DNA from: [Chlorobium] sp. 445
GTDB taxonomy: Bacteria > Bacteroidota > Chlorobiia > Chlorobiales > Thermochlorobacteraceae
Assembly (NCBI GenBank): GCA_002763895.1
Contig: NSLH01000014.1
Span: 1 to 64,000, forward strand
Reading direction: 5' to 3'
DNA: 64,000 bases
The notes under the pieces were generated by a model. It was not told the origin of the DNA. It worked only from the letters and a program-made list of their open reading frames with translations, and searched no databases. Both the position numbers and the translations under genes were made by a program. Shown here piece by piece: positions 19,733-30,145 of the stretch (the stretch's first letter is position 1; each line of letters opens with the position of its first letter).

Positions 19733-21433
19733 ATGTCAGACGCACACACTCAACCCGCAGTAGGGTCTGCCGCAAATCCTGACGGCTCGGCGGTCTTTCA
19801 GCTCGACTTAAACTCGCTTTTGGAGACGAGTCAGATTCTCAATTCATCTGACGAGTTAGAATTCATCTTGTCGCACATTTTAAGAACTGTGATGGGTAAA
19901 CTCTTGCTCACGCGCGCATGCATTATTACCGAGTCGTATCAAGAGAATTTGGAGAAAGTCTATCGCTTAGAGCAGGCACGAGGTCTTACTGACGCCCCCT
20001 ACACTTTTTCAGATAAAGATGCTTTTGCGGCACAATTTCATCTCACGCTCTTTCCGATCATTTCACCCAAACGTGAAATTGGATATTTAGGGCTTGGAGA
20101 AAAACTTAATAAAGCGCCCTTCTCATCGACTGAGCAAAAGTTCATTGAGTCGCTTGTCTCACTGGCTGCTACAGCCATTGAAAATGCATACACGTTGCTT
20201 GAACTGCGCCAGCAACGCCGCTCCTTGGACCAATCGGTGCAGAAATTGCGTACGCTGCTCGAGCTTGCTAAGGAGTATAATGTTGCCATGAGCCGCGAGG
20301 AGATTCTGCGCCTGATGCTGCGATCTATCGCTGGGCAAATGTTCATCAAAAGTTGTGCGGTGTATGCAAAGCAAGGTAGCACGATTCATGTAGAAGCCTA
20401 TCAAGGCTTTGATACCCCACCGCTTGCACAAGCCGACTTGCAGCGACTCTTCGACATTAGTGCACCTGTCAAATTACAGCGCGAAATCTATCCCGAACTT
20501 TATGCCGCTGATGTGCGTGTTGCCGTGCCCTTGCGCACTGGCGATGAGACACTCGGCTTGCTGCTCACCAGTGCACGATACAGCGAAACTCCCTTTTCCG
20601 ACTCCGACTTGAATTTTATGGCTCTTGCTGCTTCACAAGCCGCAAACGCTTTGGAGCAACGACGGCTCTTTGAAGAAACGCTCAAGAAGCAAGCCATTGA
20701 AAAGGAAATGCAAGTTGCGCGCGAAATTCAAGCCGCGCTCCTACCTAAGGCTTTGCCTGTGGGTTCAAGCTATGAGGTTGCTGCAGTGAATATCCCTACC
20801 CTGCAAGTTGGTGGCGACTATTACGATGTCATGCGGTTGGATGATGAACATCTTTTCGTTGCCATTGCTGATGTTACAGGCAAAGGCATGCCCGCAGCAC
20901 TGCTGATGGCAAATCTACAAGCCTCCATCAAAGCTTACTTGCTCTCCTATCAGCCTGCCACGTTCGACCTTGCTAAGGTAGTTGGAAAAATCAACACGAT
21001 TATGTATGAAAACACGCCTGACGATAAGTTTGCTACATGCTTTTGCGGTATCTTAAACCTTAAGACACGCGAATTTGTCTCTGTTAATGCTGGGCACAAT
21101 CCGCCCTATCTCATTCACGCTGATGGTTCGTTCAACACGCTGAAAAAAGGCGGCATCATTCTCGGTGTGATTCCTACGCTTTCACCATATCAAACTGAAC
21201 AGCATACTTTGCAATCGGGCGATGTACTCTTTCTCTATACGGATGGGATTACTGAAGCTATGGACAGCGAGCGCAGAGAGTTCGGTGAAGCACGCCTCGA
21301 AGCCTTGCTTACCGCACACCGAAATGACAGTGCATCATGTATTCTTCAAAGCGTTATTCAAGAGCTTCAAGCCTTTCAGCCAGAAGGGCAACAGTATGAT
21401 GATATCACAGCTGTATGCCTTAAACTCAAGTAA
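19733..21433 (+). CDS. Cytoplasmic tandem-GAF PP2C serine phosphatase (RsbU/SpoIIE family)
   Basis: About 566 residues with no membrane segments. Two GAF-like domains occupy roughly residues 30-165 and 185-320 (LEFILSHILRTVMGKLL; EILRLMLRSIAGQMFIKSC; LNFMALAASQAANALEQ). A helical linker with MQVAREIQAALLPKALP leads into the PP2C domain: VGGDYYDVMRL, IADVTGKGMPAALLMANL, VNAGHNPPYLI and LYTDGITEAMD. With the membrane phosphatase at the other end of the cassette, it would feed a second, soluble signal into the same STAS protein. The open frame extends to 19712; ATG at 19733 is chosen. Confidence 0.92.
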   Translation: MSDAHTQPAVGSAANPDGSAVFQLDLNSLLETSQILNSSDELEFILSHILRTVMGKLLLTRACIITESYQENLEKVYRLEQARGLTDAPYTFSDKDAFAAQFHLTLFPIISPKREIGYLGLGEKLNKAPFSSTEQKFIESLVSLAATAIENAYTLLELRQQRRSLDQSVQKLRTLLELAKEYNVAMSREEILRLMLRSIAGQMFIKSCAVYAKQGSTIHVEAYQGFDTPPLAQADLQRLFDISAPVKLQREIYPELYAADVRVAVPLRTGDETLGLLLTSARYSETPFSDSDLNFMALAASQAANALEQRRLFEETLKKQAIEKEMQVAREIQAALLPKALPVGSSYEVAAVNIPTLQVGGDYYDVMRLDDEHLFVAIADVTGKGMPAALLMANLQASIKAYLLSYQPATFDLAKVVGKINTIMYENTPDDKFATCFCGILNLKTREFVSVNAGHNPPYLIHADGSFNTLKKGGIILGVIPTLSPYQTEQHTLQSGDVLFLYTDGITEAMDSERREFGEARLEALLTAHRNDSASCILQSVIQELQAFQPEGQQYDDITAVCLKLK

Positions 21434-21454
21434 ATACATAACCCTTTGTCAACA

Positions 21455-21940
21455 ATGCGTCTGATGCCTTATGCTCTGCTGCTTACTCTTACGACCTTCA
21501 CTATCGCACCACAAGTATCAGCGCAGTCGGGTATGCCGTCTAAAAAACACCTCAGGAACGCCCCAACGCAACTTACCCTGAACGGTACGAAAGTTTCACT
21601 TTCGGCTCAACTGTGGTATGACCTAATGCCTACCGTCGGCGATGCGCCCAAGAAACACTTGCTTGGCAACTTGCAACTTCGAAGCAGTGGTAACCAACTG
21701 CCCGACATCAGCCTTTGTCAAGCTTGGATTTTGCATCTCAATCGGCTATGGGCTTGCAAAGCTGAACGGCAAGAGTCTAGCTCATCTGACAATGTTATTG
21801 AGTTTCGCTTGACGAATACCCCAACGCTCAAAGAGCTTCCTGCAGGCTCGGAGGTTATAGTTGTTGCTCGTCTATGCCCAAAAAATCGCCGTGCGCAACT
21901 TCTCAGAGCGCCACTGCAAACTGTGCAGCGCGTCTATTGA
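21455..21940 (+). CDS. Small secreted protein of unknown function
   Basis: About 161 residues with a signal peptide (MRLMPYALLLTLTTFTIAPQVSAQ, likely cleavage after SAQ). The mature part contains LTLNGTKVSLSAQLWYDLMPTV, one Cys in the middle (SLCQAW), one in WACKAE and one in RLCPKN, and ends LQTVQRVY. I recognise no family, and the predicted location is periplasm or outer surface. It lies just 21 bases after the GAF-PP2C phosphatase and may be cotranscribed with the signalling cassette. Confidence 0.6.
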   Translation: MRLMPYALLLTLTTFTIAPQVSAQSGMPSKKHLRNAPTQLTLNGTKVSLSAQLWYDLMPTVGDAPKKHLLGNLQLRSSGNQLPDISLCQAWILHLNRLWACKAERQESSSSDNVIEFRLTNTPTLKELPAGSEVIVVARLCPKNRRAQLLRAPLQTVQRVY

Positions 21941-22083
21941 GCAACCTTGTCCTAAAAATTTCACTTCCTACGAAAATCGTCCAAATCGTCTGCTTCAGAG
22001 TAGAATTCTGCACATTTCCTGCGCACGCATAGTGTAACTTCTTTTTGCTATAAACTTGAAACATTGAAGTAAGGAGTTCATTT

Positions 22084-23235
22084 ATGAAGTGTGATGTTGC
22101 AGTTATCGGTGGCGGTCCAGCTGGTGCAACTGCTGCCAACGAACTTGCCAAAGCCGGGCTCGATGTAGTAGTGCTAGAACGCAATTTGAACAATGCAAAG
22201 CCATGCGGCGGCGCAATTCCATTAGGACTTGTCGAAGAGTTCGAGATTGCAGAAGACCTCATTGAGCGCAAGGTAACGCATATGGCGGTTCGTTCTCCGA
22301 AAGGGCGCGTGATTGAAATGTCTATGCCAAACGGCTATGTCGGCATGGTACGCCGTGAGCGCTTCGATAAGTTCTTGCGTGAACGCGCCGCACATTCAGG
22401 CGCCACACTCATTGAAGCTAAAATGCGTGCCATCAAACCGCTTGCCGATGGCTACCACATTTTTGCAGATAGCACAGGTGCTGGCGTAACTGAACTTCAA
22501 GCAAAGTATGTCATCGGTGCAGATGGTGCAAATTCCAAAACTGCACATGAGCTTGAGTTTCCTCCTAATGAGTTCAAAGCCGTGGCAATGCAACAACGCT
22601 TCCACTATGTGCCTGAACTTGAACGGTATCATAACCTTGTCGAGATTTGGTTCGACGGCGAAGTCTCACCTGACTTTTATGCCTGGGTCTTTCCAAAAGC
22701 CGACCACATCGCTGTCGGCACTGGCACAGAGGACATCAACGGCAATATCAAACAGTTGCAGAAGCGTTTTCGTGAAAAGTTAGGTCTGACAGTAGAGCCG
22801 TATTACGAAGAGGCTGCAAAGATTCCTATGCACCCGCGTAAGTCGTTTGTCAAAGGCAATGCCGCACTTGTCGGGGATGCCGCTGGATTGGTTACTGCCT
22901 CAAACGGCGAAGGCATTTTCTTTGCTATGAAAAGTGGGAAAATGGCTGCGCACACTTTACTTGATGTGATGGCAGGACGCACCAAATCTTTTGCAAGTTA
23001 CGAGAAAACCTTTCGCAAAACATACTTCCCGATTTATGCCGGCTTAGCCCTCTTGCAGTGGCTCTACTACCGCAACGATCGCTTGCGTGAAAGTTTCGTT
23101 GCAATCTGTCAGGATAAGCACGTGCAGCAAATCACCTTCGATTCATATCTCTACAAAAAAATGGTACCTGCGCCGCTTTGGGTACAAGCCAAAATTATGG
23201 CAAAGAATATCTACCACCTTGCTATCGGGCACTGA
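22084..23235 (+). CDS. bchP: Geranylgeranyl reductase (bacteriochlorophyll BchP/ChlP family)
   Basis: 383-residue FAD-dependent oxidoreductase that reduces the geranylgeranyl group to phytyl on (bacterio)chlorophyll or geranylgeranyl diphosphate. The N-terminal dinucleotide fold is [20 protein letters not shown] and the family motif is [18 protein letters not shown] contacts include [10 protein letters not shown] and [17 protein letters not shown]. An AAGGAG lies just before the ATG. GGR-family enzymes also act on archaeal and menaquinone lipids, but the length and CGGAIP segment match the phototroph branch, and a chelatase H fragment nearby fits pigment synthesis. Confidence 0.88.
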   Translation: MKCDVAVIGGGPAGATAANELAKAGLDVVVLERNLNNAKPCGGAIPLGLVEEFEIAEDLIERKVTHMAVRSPKGRVIEMSMPNGYVGMVRRERFDKFLRERAAHSGATLIEAKMRAIKPLADGYHIFADSTGAGVTELQAKYVIGADGANSKTAHELEFPPNEFKAVAMQQRFHYVPELERYHNLVEIWFDGEVSPDFYAWVFPKADHIAVGTGTEDINGNIKQLQKRFREKLGLTVEPYYEEAAKIPMHPRKSFVKGNAALVGDAAGLVTASNGEGIFFAMKSGKMAAHTLLDVMAGRTKSFASYEKTFRKTYFPIYAGLALLQWLYYRNDRLRESFVAICQDKHVQQITFDSYLYKKMVPAPLWVQAKIMAKNIYHLAIGH

Positions 23236-23436
23236 TAGATCAAACAGCACGAAAGCATGCAAGCTTTCAAGCTTGAGCTTTTCTGCGCCTCATCAGGGCA
23301 TGTGTGCTAATACTCCGCACTCAATTACGCTTATCTACCCACTGCTTCCTCGGTTATAGTTCCTCAGTTATAGAGCGATTTTGTTTTTGCAAAACTTGTG
23401 TAATTTGTCGTCTCAAATAAGCGTATCCAATCAACT

Positions 23437-25122
23437 TTGACAATGACACACTCTATGTTTGGTGCAACTGATTTTGAGCAATTAGAAGCCAGTTATCAAA
23501 AGTGGCTGGAAAAGAACCGTCAGACAAAAGAACTGCCTGGCAAATATGAAAACCTTAGCTGGGAGAAAATCAAGCCGCTTTACACGCCACTTGACATCAA
23601 AGACATTGACTACAACACTGAAATCGGTCATAGTGGTGATTTTCCCTACACGCGCTCGATTCACAACAACCTTTATCGGGGCAAACTCTGGACCATGCGC
23701 CTTTTTTCGGGCTTTGCCACGCCCGAGGAAACCAATGCTCGCTATCACTTTCTCTTAGAGCGCGGTCAAACAGGCCTTTCTGTTGCGTTCGACCTGCCAG
23801 CACTTATGGGCTATGACTGTGATTCGGATTTTGCTAAAGGTGAGGTCGGGGTCTGTGGCGTTTCATTTTCATCACTTGCCGATATGGAGATTATCTTCAA
23901 GGGCATCAATTTGGAAGAGATCTCTACCTCAATGACGATTAACTCCACCGCCATGGTTGCGCTTGCTGGGTATATCGCTACGGCACAGCGTCAAGGTCGC
24001 GACATTCGTAAATTACGCGGCACTATTCAGAACGACATTCTTAAAGAATACATTGCACAGAAAGAATACATCTATCCGCCACGTCAGTCGATGCGCATCA
24101 TCACGGATATGTTTGTGTATTGTGCAAGAGAAATGCCGAAGTTTAACCCCGTGTCGGTAAGTGGCTATCATATTCGTGAGGCTGGCTCTACAGCGGTGCA
24201 AGAACTGGCTTTCACGCTTGCTGATGGCTTTTGCTATCTTGAGCATGCCCTTGCTGCTGGACTTGATGTCGATGAGATTGCGCCGCGCATTTCATTTTTC
24301 TTCAATTCACACAACGACTTCTTTGAAGAAATTGCCAAGTTTAGAGCTGCACGTAAAATTTGGGCAAAACGTTTGCGCTACAAATACGGTGCCAAAGACG
24401 AGCGCTCATGGCAATTGCGTTTTCACACCCAAACTGCTGGGTGCACGCTCACAGTTCAGCAGCCCGAGAATAACATCGTGCGTGTGGCGATTCAAGCCCT
24501 TGCAGCTGTGCTTGGCGGCACCCAATCACTGCATACAAATTCCATGGACGAAGCACTTGCCTTGCCTAGCGATAAAGCCGTCAAAATTGCGCTGCGAACG
24601 CAACAAATTATCGCGTATGAAACTGGCGTTACGAACACGGTTGACCCACTCGGCGGCAGCTACTACCTTGAAGCGCTGACACTGAAAATGGAACAGGAAG
24701 TCGAAAAGTACTTTGAGCGTATTGACCAACTTGGCGGCGTCATTGAAGCAATTGAGCAAGGCTATATGCAAAAAGAAATTGCTGATGCTGCTTATCGCTA
24801 TCAACAAGAACTCGATCGCAAGGAGCGCATTATTGTCGGTGTGAATGCATTTCAAGAACCTGATGAGCAGATTGAAATTCCAATTCTGACGATTACGCCC
24901 GAAGTCGAAGAGAAGCAAATTGCGCGCCTTCGTGAAGTTAAAGCTTCACGCAATCAAGATGCTGTCAATGAATCGCTTGCGCATATTCGTCAAGCTGCAC
25001 AAGATGGCTCAAACCTTATGCCTCATCTTGTTGAAGCCATGCATCGCTATGTAACGCTTGGTGAAATCTGCGATGTTCTGCGTGAAGTATTTGGTATTTA
25101 CGAAGAAACACCTGTCTTTTGA
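23437..25122 (+). CDS. mcmA: Methylmalonyl-CoA mutase, large (catalytic) subunit
   Basis: Adenosylcobalamin-dependent isomerase that interconverts methylmalonyl-CoA and succinyl-CoA. The protein has 561 residues and contains the TIM-barrel substrate domain only: [87 protein letters not shown] and [16 protein letters not shown]. The DXHXXG cobalamin-binding domain of fused enzymes is absent, so a separate small subunit must be encoded elsewhere, as in several archaea and thermophiles. No such gene or chaperone lies nearby. It stands alone between bchP and a convergent DUF1015 gene. Confidence 0.92.
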   Translation: MTMTHSMFGATDFEQLEASYQKWLEKNRQTKELPGKYENLSWEKIKPLYTPLDIKDIDYNTEIGHSGDFPYTRSIHNNLYRGKLWTMRLFSGFATPEETNARYHFLLERGQTGLSVAFDLPALMGYDCDSDFAKGEVGVCGVSFSSLADMEIIFKGINLEEISTSMTINSTAMVALAGYIATAQRQGRDIRKLRGTIQNDILKEYIAQKEYIYPPRQSMRIITDMFVYCAREMPKFNPVSVSGYHIREAGSTAVQELAFTLADGFCYLEHALAAGLDVDEIAPRISFFFNSHNDFFEEIAKFRAARKIWAKRLRYKYGAKDERSWQLRFHTQTAGCTLTVQQPENNIVRVAIQALAAVLGGTQSLHTNSMDEALALPSDKAVKIALRTQQIIAYETGVTNTVDPLGGSYYLEALTLKMEQEVEKYFERIDQLGGVIEAIEQGYMQKEIADAAYRYQQELDRKERIIVGVNAFQEPDEQIEIPILTITPEVEEKQIARLREVKASRNQDAVNESLAHIRQAAQDGSNLMPHLVEAMHRYVTLGEICDVLREVFGIYEETPVF

Positions 25123-25239
25123 CATCACAGCGATTTTGCAGAGAAGTAAGAATAGTAAGAATTGAGATGCACGGTGCAAGCCTGAACATGCTCTGCGCCG
25201 CGCGTCTCAGTTCTTGCTCTATCGCTTTGTGTGCCTGCG

Positions 25240-26513
25240 CTATTCAAGGCTATGAATCACAACACCTGTAAGCACCTTCGGGAAAAAGAAGGTAGATTTC
25301 TGCGGCATCACCTCGCCAATTTTTGAGACAGCTTCTACTTCGGCAACACTTGTAGGATTCATCACAAAACCCAGCTGTGCCTTGCCTGATTGCACACTCT
25401 CAAAGACTTCATCCATATCTTTTGAATAATTCAAATTGCTCTGTAAGGCTTGTGCGTCTGCGGAAATGCCTAGCATTTTGCCGATGATAAGATGATGTAG
25501 TAGTGTCACGTCGAGCGCTTTAAGTTCATGCGGCATCGGTTCTGGAATCGCTTTGTCTAAATCGCAGGCAAGATGAATACCGAAAATTTTTGAGGGCGTT
25601 ACAAGCCCAAAGGCACTGCGTGGATACAGCGCAAGAAATTCCTTAAGTCTCTGCTTATCCGAGAGCTCTTGCACACCGAAAAATAGATTGAGATTTTCAA
25701 GCAGTCCTACCAGATCGAAATTGGGCAAACTATGCACCAAGCGATGCGTTGGAAAAACTACGAGTCCTTCATCAAACATATTCGTCATAAATGCCATGAT
25801 GAAGTTGTAGGCTTCTTTGCCTGTGTGATTTGGATTTTCCGCCATTCGTAAGTTGCGGTAGTTAATTGCGGTTTCATAGCGGTGATGCCCGTCAGCAATA
25901 AACATTTGTTTCTCGCGCAGTACTTGGCAGACATGCTCTATGATACTTCTGTCCGTGCATCGCCAGACTTGATTGCGCGCCTGTTGATAATCCATAGCGT
26001 CTATGAATGGTGTTGCACGCTGTGTGAAATCGTTAAGTGCCACATCGGTCAGTTTTTCTTTGTCGCTGTACAGTCCGAAGATTGGGCTGATGTTGGCTTT
26101 CGTTTTGATGAAAAGTTGCAGGCGATCTTTTTTTGGACCAGAGAGTGTTTTTTCGTGTGGTAAGACAACTCCCTTATCAAACTCATACAACCCGCATCGT
26201 GCAATAAAGCCTTTGCGTGTGTAGGTCTTCCCGTCTTTTGTAGTAAATGTTTGGTAGTAGGGATAAATCGCCTCGTCTGGATCTTGCTGCAAGACACCCT
26301 GATGCAGCCAGGTCTGCAGGCGCTCAGCTGCCACATCGTATTTGTTTTCTTCTTTTGGCAACTCGAGCCGCACAGCATTGTACTCCGATTTAGCGTAGAG
26401 CATTTCTTGCTGCTCTGGCGAAATGACATCGTAAGGCGGGCACAGCACATCGTCAAATGCGCTGATTTTTGAGGATTGTAAGTCAGTCCTCTAAACGCAG
26501 TGATTTCAGGCAT
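25240..26513 (-). CDS. DUF1015 family protein, interrupted by a frameshift near its N-terminus
   Basis: Begins MPEITAFRGLTYNPQ at 26513, then the frame breaks at a run of five T on the plus strand (26466-26470). With one more base it reads KISAFDDVLCPPYDVISPEQQ and continues through YQTFTTKDGKTYTRKGFIAR, VLPHEKTLSGPKKDRLQL and FIADGHHRYETAINYR. The joined length is 424 residues, normal for DUF1015 (SpsC-like) proteins. The His-His-Arg segment GHHRYETA is the most conserved family motif. The family is widespread, but its biochemical role is not established. It is on the same strand as scpA, 48 bases downstream of it. Confidence 0.9.
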
Positions 26514-26561
26514 GGTGTTGAGACAAGCATCAATTGAACTGTTTGTGCGGCTTAAGCAACT

Positions 26562-27275
26562 TTAAGCAACTTTAGATATCCAGAAGTCATTGCAATCCTC
26601 GCGCACAAGAATGGTAATCAAGTGCGCTTTTGCCATTTCCAAGATGGCAAGAAATGTTACAACGACCACAATGCGCTCTTGTGCATCTCGCACGAATTCG
26701 AAGAACGAGAGTTGCAAACTGGTTTCAAGTCGTGCTAAAATTTTTTCTGACTGTTGCTCAATCGTTACAGGAATGCGTTTGATTTCATGCACTGTTTTTT
26801 TAGGCATATGGGTCAGTGCATATTGATAGGCTTGAATCAAGTCAAAGAGTGTAGGGCGTTTGAGCAAGGGTTCTTCGGCAAGTGGGGCTTCAATGCTCTC
26901 GAAGTGTAGGCGTGGGAAGTGTTTGCGACGCTGCTCTTCAAGCTGTTGGATGGTGTGTGCCATTTCTTTGTAGCGTTTGTATTCTAAGAGCCGCTGCACA
27001 AGTTCTGTACGTGGATCGAATTCGTCCAGCTCACCTTCAGTTACCTCTGGGCGCGGCAAGAGCATTTTCGCCTTGATGCTCATGAGTACCGATGCCATAT
27101 AGATGAAATCTGCAGCGACTTCCAGATTAAGTGTCTGCAGCGCTTCTAAATACTCAAGAAAATCGTTTGTGATTTTGGAAATGGGAATGTCGTAGATATT
27201 GAGTTCGTCGCGCTTGATAAAAAAGAGTAGCAAATCAAGCGGTCCCTCAAACTCCGAGAGTGCAACACGATACAT
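26562..27275 (-). CDS. scpA: Segregation and condensation protein A
   Basis: 237-residue kleisin that bridges the SMC dimer in chromosome condensation. The N-terminal signature is FEGPLDLLLFFIKRDELNIYDIPI, and ADFIYMASVLMSIKAKMLLP is the classic ScpA segment. The C-terminal winged helix includes LSFFEFVRDAQERIVVVVTFLAILEMAKAHLI. scpB is not next to it. It is followed on the same strand by the DUF1015 gene, and the upstream response regulator is separated by a strong terminator. Confidence 0.93.
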   Translation of the reverse strand: MYRVALSEFEGPLDLLLFFIKRDELNIYDIPISKITNDFLEYLEALQTLNLEVAADFIYMASVLMSIKAKMLLPRPEVTEGELDEFDPRTELVQRLLEYKRYKEMAHTIQQLEEQRRKHFPRLHFESIEAPLAEEPLLKRPTLFDLIQAYQYALTHMPKKTVHEIKRIPVTIEQQSEKILARLETSLQLSFFEFVRDAQERIVVVVTFLAILEMAKAHLITILVREDCNDFWISKVA

Positions 27276-27313
27276 GATGTGAGGTGCAGATTTTTGAAGA
27301 CTTGCAGATATGC

Positions 27314-27350
27314 TTAAAAATAAAAAGTCACCCGATTTACGAGCGACTTT
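27314..27350 (-). terminator. Rho-independent terminator after the response regulator gene
   Basis: On the minus strand an 11-bp stem (27350-27340 with 27334-27324, two G-U pairs) encloses a 5-base loop and is followed by a long T-rich tail opposite 27314-27323. It separates the two-component genes from scpA. Confidence 0.8.
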
Positions 27351-27375
27351 AATTTACTGACTTTTTGTGCTGATT

Positions 27376-28374
27376 TTAGCCCACGCCGAAGAGTTTCTTT
27401 GCTGCACGTAGTTTGTCGCGCCACCAATTGCCTTTTTCTGTTGCTTGCTGCTCAATAATTTTTGGCGTAACTTGCTGAGCGATGGCATGAATATTGCGTG
27501 ACGGCTGTGTTTTGTAAGTTCTTGCGCGTTCAAATGCAGCTTGTATGGTCTTATCCAAATCTTCTACCGAGCATGGCTTTACATGATAACGAAAGACTTG
27601 GAACTCGTTAATGGATTTAATTGCAAGTAAAGCATCACGTACTTGCGTGAGCAGAATTGTAACAATGTCAGGATATTCTTGTTTAACTGCATAGAGAAAA
27701 TCCATTCCATCTTCGCTGTTAAGATTGAGGTCAGTAACCATCACAGCCACAGGATTTTTTGAGAGCACTTCAAAGGCTTCTTGAATTGAGCCAGCAGGCA
27801 AGACCTTATACTTTTTCTCGAAGACTTTTATCATCGTGTTCAGCTGCTCACGGTTGAATTCTACGATTAGCAAGTAGCCTTGCTGTTCAGCAGGTATTGG
27901 TGGTGGCGGCTCTTCCTCGGCAATCTCTTCGATGGGGACATTTGCTTTGTTCTTCATGATGTCCGCGCGGTCAGGATAGACCTGACTTACCTTCATTGCA
28001 ATTTCAGCTGCTGCGCTTACTGTCTCACGCAGTTGGTCGACTTTCCATGGCTTTGTGAGGTAGCGGAACACCTCGCCCGAGTTTACAGAATTCATAATTG
28101 CGTCCAGATCGCTGTATCCTGTCAGCAAAATGCGAATCGTAGCTGGACTAATCGTTTTGATGATTCGCAGCACTTCATGCCCCAGCATTCCGGGCATACG
28201 CTGGTCGCTCAGCACAACATGAATTTGGTTTTGGCGGACGATCTCAATCGCGTCCTTACCATTTGTGGCAGTGAAGATATTGTACTGACGGCGAAACGTA
28301 GCAGAGAGCGACTGCAATACTAGCGGCTCATCATCAACCAGTAGAATATTGATGTTCGACTGACCTGTAGACAT
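27376..28374 (-). CDS. Response regulator with two receiver domains
   Basis: About 332 residues with no DNA-binding or enzymatic output domain. Receiver 1 keeps the acidic pair (LLVDDEPLVLQS), the phospho-acceptor Asp (VVLSDQRMPGMLG) and the Lys in YLTKPWKV. After an acidic, proline-rich linker, receiver 2 has an acceptor-like Asp (VMVTDLNLNSEDG) and Lys (HVKPCS), but its N-terminal strand reads LLIVEFNRE, lacking the usual acidic pair. It may therefore be a non-phosphorylated pseudo-receiver. The sensor kinase is encoded just upstream on the same strand, 68 bases away, and is the likely partner. ATG at 28374 is preferred over the longer frame from 28425. Confidence 0.9.
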   Translation of the reverse strand: MSTGQSNINILLVDDEPLVLQSLSATFRRQYNIFTATNGKDAIEIVRQNQIHVVLSDQRMPGMLGHEVLRIIKTISPATIRILLTGYSDLDAIMNSVNSGEVFRYLTKPWKVDQLRETVSAAAEIAMKVSQVYPDRADIMKNKANVPIEEIAEEEPPPPIPAEQQGYLLIVEFNREQLNTMIKVFEKKYKVLPAGSIQEAFEVLSKNPVAVMVTDLNLNSEDGMDFLYAVKQEYPDIVTILLTQVRDALLAIKSINEFQVFRYHVKPCSVEDLDKTIQAAFERARTYKTQPSRNIHAIAQQVTPKIIEQQATEKGNWWRDKLRAAKKLFGVG

Positions 28375-28442
28375 AGTAGATTCACTCTGTTTGAAATCAT
28401 TTTCAAAGATACGGTTTTTCAGCAAAATTTAGAATGTTCTTT

Positions 28443-30053
28443 TTAGTTTAGTGCTGGCACATTTTCGAAGACTTTTTCTTCTTTTATTTCTGTCTTCATG
28501 GGCAAGTAAATGAAGAAATCTGTGCCTTTACCTACGGTGCTTTTCACTTCAATTCGTCCTTTATGACCCTCTTCAACGATTTTCTTTGAGATAGAGAGCC
28601 CCATTCCTGTGCCTTGACCTACGGGTTTAGTGGTAAAGAACGGGTCAAAGATTTTGTTCAAAATCTCTTTCGGGATACCTGTGCCATCATCGGAGATCTG
28701 CACCACCACTTCATCGGCTTTTGATGACATGTAAGTCTTAATCCAAAGGTTACCTTGACCTTTCTTCTCCATAGCGTGAGCCGCATTGGTAATGAGGTTC
28801 AGGAACACTTGGTTAAGCTGAGCAGGGGCGCAGAGAATGTTTGGCAATTGTCCATATTCTTTATGCACAGTCACATGGCGTTTGAGGATGTGGTTTGCAA
28901 TAACTAATGTAGAATCTAAGCACTCATTGACGCTTGCTGACTGCATCATTGATTGATCGAGGCGCGAGAAGTTCTTGAGATTTACAATCAGTTCCTGAAT
29001 GCGGTCAATACCTTGCAATGCGCTCTCAAGCATCATACTATTTTCATCCACAACACCGATCTTCTCAAGCTCATCAAGTTTTTTGATGGTCTCAGGAATT
29101 GTTTTCTCGACTTCAGCATAGTTGCCCTTTACAAGATCCTTGAGCACCGCATTGGCGCTATGGAAAGCAGCCTGTATTTCCTTTTCGTTTTCGCGGATGA
29201 TTTCCACATTATTGCGTACGAAGCCTAATGGGGTATTCATCTCGTGTGCAAGACCAGCGACCATTTGACCAAGTGACGCCATTTTCTCGGACTGTACCAA
29301 TTGACCTTGCGACTCTTGAATGATTTTGGCTTGCTTACGCAGTGAAATCGTCAGACGCACCGCCATCACGGCGAAGACGACGATGCTGGCAATCAAGGCG
29401 ATGATTTGAATTGTCTGCAGCCTTGTTTGACGCTCAGCGGCTAATTCGCCGAGCTTGACGATAAAGTCGCGGTTATCAGCAAGGATCAGTTCATCATTCT
29501 GCACTGCAAAATCAATAGCGGCAAGCAGCATATCTGAATTGAGTTTACGCGTGCCTTCATATTGATGCGCAATACCAATAAGCGAATCAGCGCGTGGATA
29601 CCAGCGGTTTGCAATATCCAAGATATACTTGCGAGCGCGGTCGTCTTTTACCGCCTCAATTTCATACTGCGCGCCTTCTAGCATAATCTTTCCGCCTTTG
29701 TCGAGCGCCTTGACTGTTCCATCAAAAATTTCAATGGAGCGGCGATAGAGACGGAAACTTGTGTCGATTGTTGCGCGCTTTTGTTCAGCTAGGGCAAGTT
29801 GGGTGCTATCGTCTATCACTAATTCGTATTCTGCCAGTGTAGTTTGTGTCTTGAGCAAATTGCGGTAAGCGCGCCCCCAGTATTCTTGCTGCTTCGTAGC
29901 GCAAAAGATTTGTTCAGTATCACGGCGGCTCTCGTTAGAGAGATTGATATTGAGCACAAAGACAGCAGCCACCAACAGTAGAAAAAGCACACCGTAAATG
30001 ACAAGTTCGGTGTATTGAAACGTGAGTTGTTGATTGTCTTTCTTGTCAGCCAT
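28443..30053 (-). CDS. Membrane sensor histidine kinase
   Basis: About 536 residues. The first transmembrane helix is near residues 15-35 (VIYGVLFLLLVAAVFVLNI), followed by a helical, probably periplasmic 170-residue sensor region resembling four-helix-bundle ligand domains. The second helix is IIALIASIVVFAVMAVRL. The HisKA box has the phospho-His in LGQMVAGLAHEMNTPLGFV, and the ATPase domain has ISDDGTGIPKEILNKIFDPF and GTGMGLSISKKIVEEG. It is upstream of the dual-receiver regulator in the same direction. The stimulus is unknown. Confidence 0.92.
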   Translation of the reverse strand: MADKKDNQQLTFQYTELVIYGVLFLLLVAAVFVLNINLSNESRRDTEQIFCATKQQEYWGRAYRNLLKTQTTLAEYELVIDDSTQLALAEQKRATIDTSFRLYRRSIEIFDGTVKALDKGGKIMLEGAQYEIEAVKDDRARKYILDIANRWYPRADSLIGIAHQYEGTRKLNSDMLLAAIDFAVQNDELILADNRDFIVKLGELAAERQTRLQTIQIIALIASIVVFAVMAVRLTISLRKQAKIIQESQGQLVQSEKMASLGQMVAGLAHEMNTPLGFVRNNVEIIRENEKEIQAAFHSANAVLKDLVKGNYAEVEKTIPETIKKLDELEKIGVVDENSMMLESALQGIDRIQELIVNLKNFSRLDQSMMQSASVNECLDSTLVIANHILKRHVTVHKEYGQLPNILCAPAQLNQVFLNLITNAAHAMEKKGQGNLWIKTYMSSKADEVVVQISDDGTGIPKEILNKIFDPFFTTKPVGQGTGMGLSISKKIVEEGHKGRIEVKSTVGKGTDFFIYLPMKTEIKEEKVFENVPALN

Positions 30054-30145
30054 AGCAAGCAAAATAATTAGTTGTTCAGGATGTTCAGGAACGTCTTGTT
30101 GTCAAAAACTCCAAGTTTCAAATCTGATGCTCCTTTGCCTGCAGG

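Noticed and set aside
23251-23286. Short inverted repeats (GAAAGC/GCTTTC, AAGCTT) after bchP as a terminator
   Set aside because: Arms are short and overlapping alternatives compete; followed only by a weak T tract.
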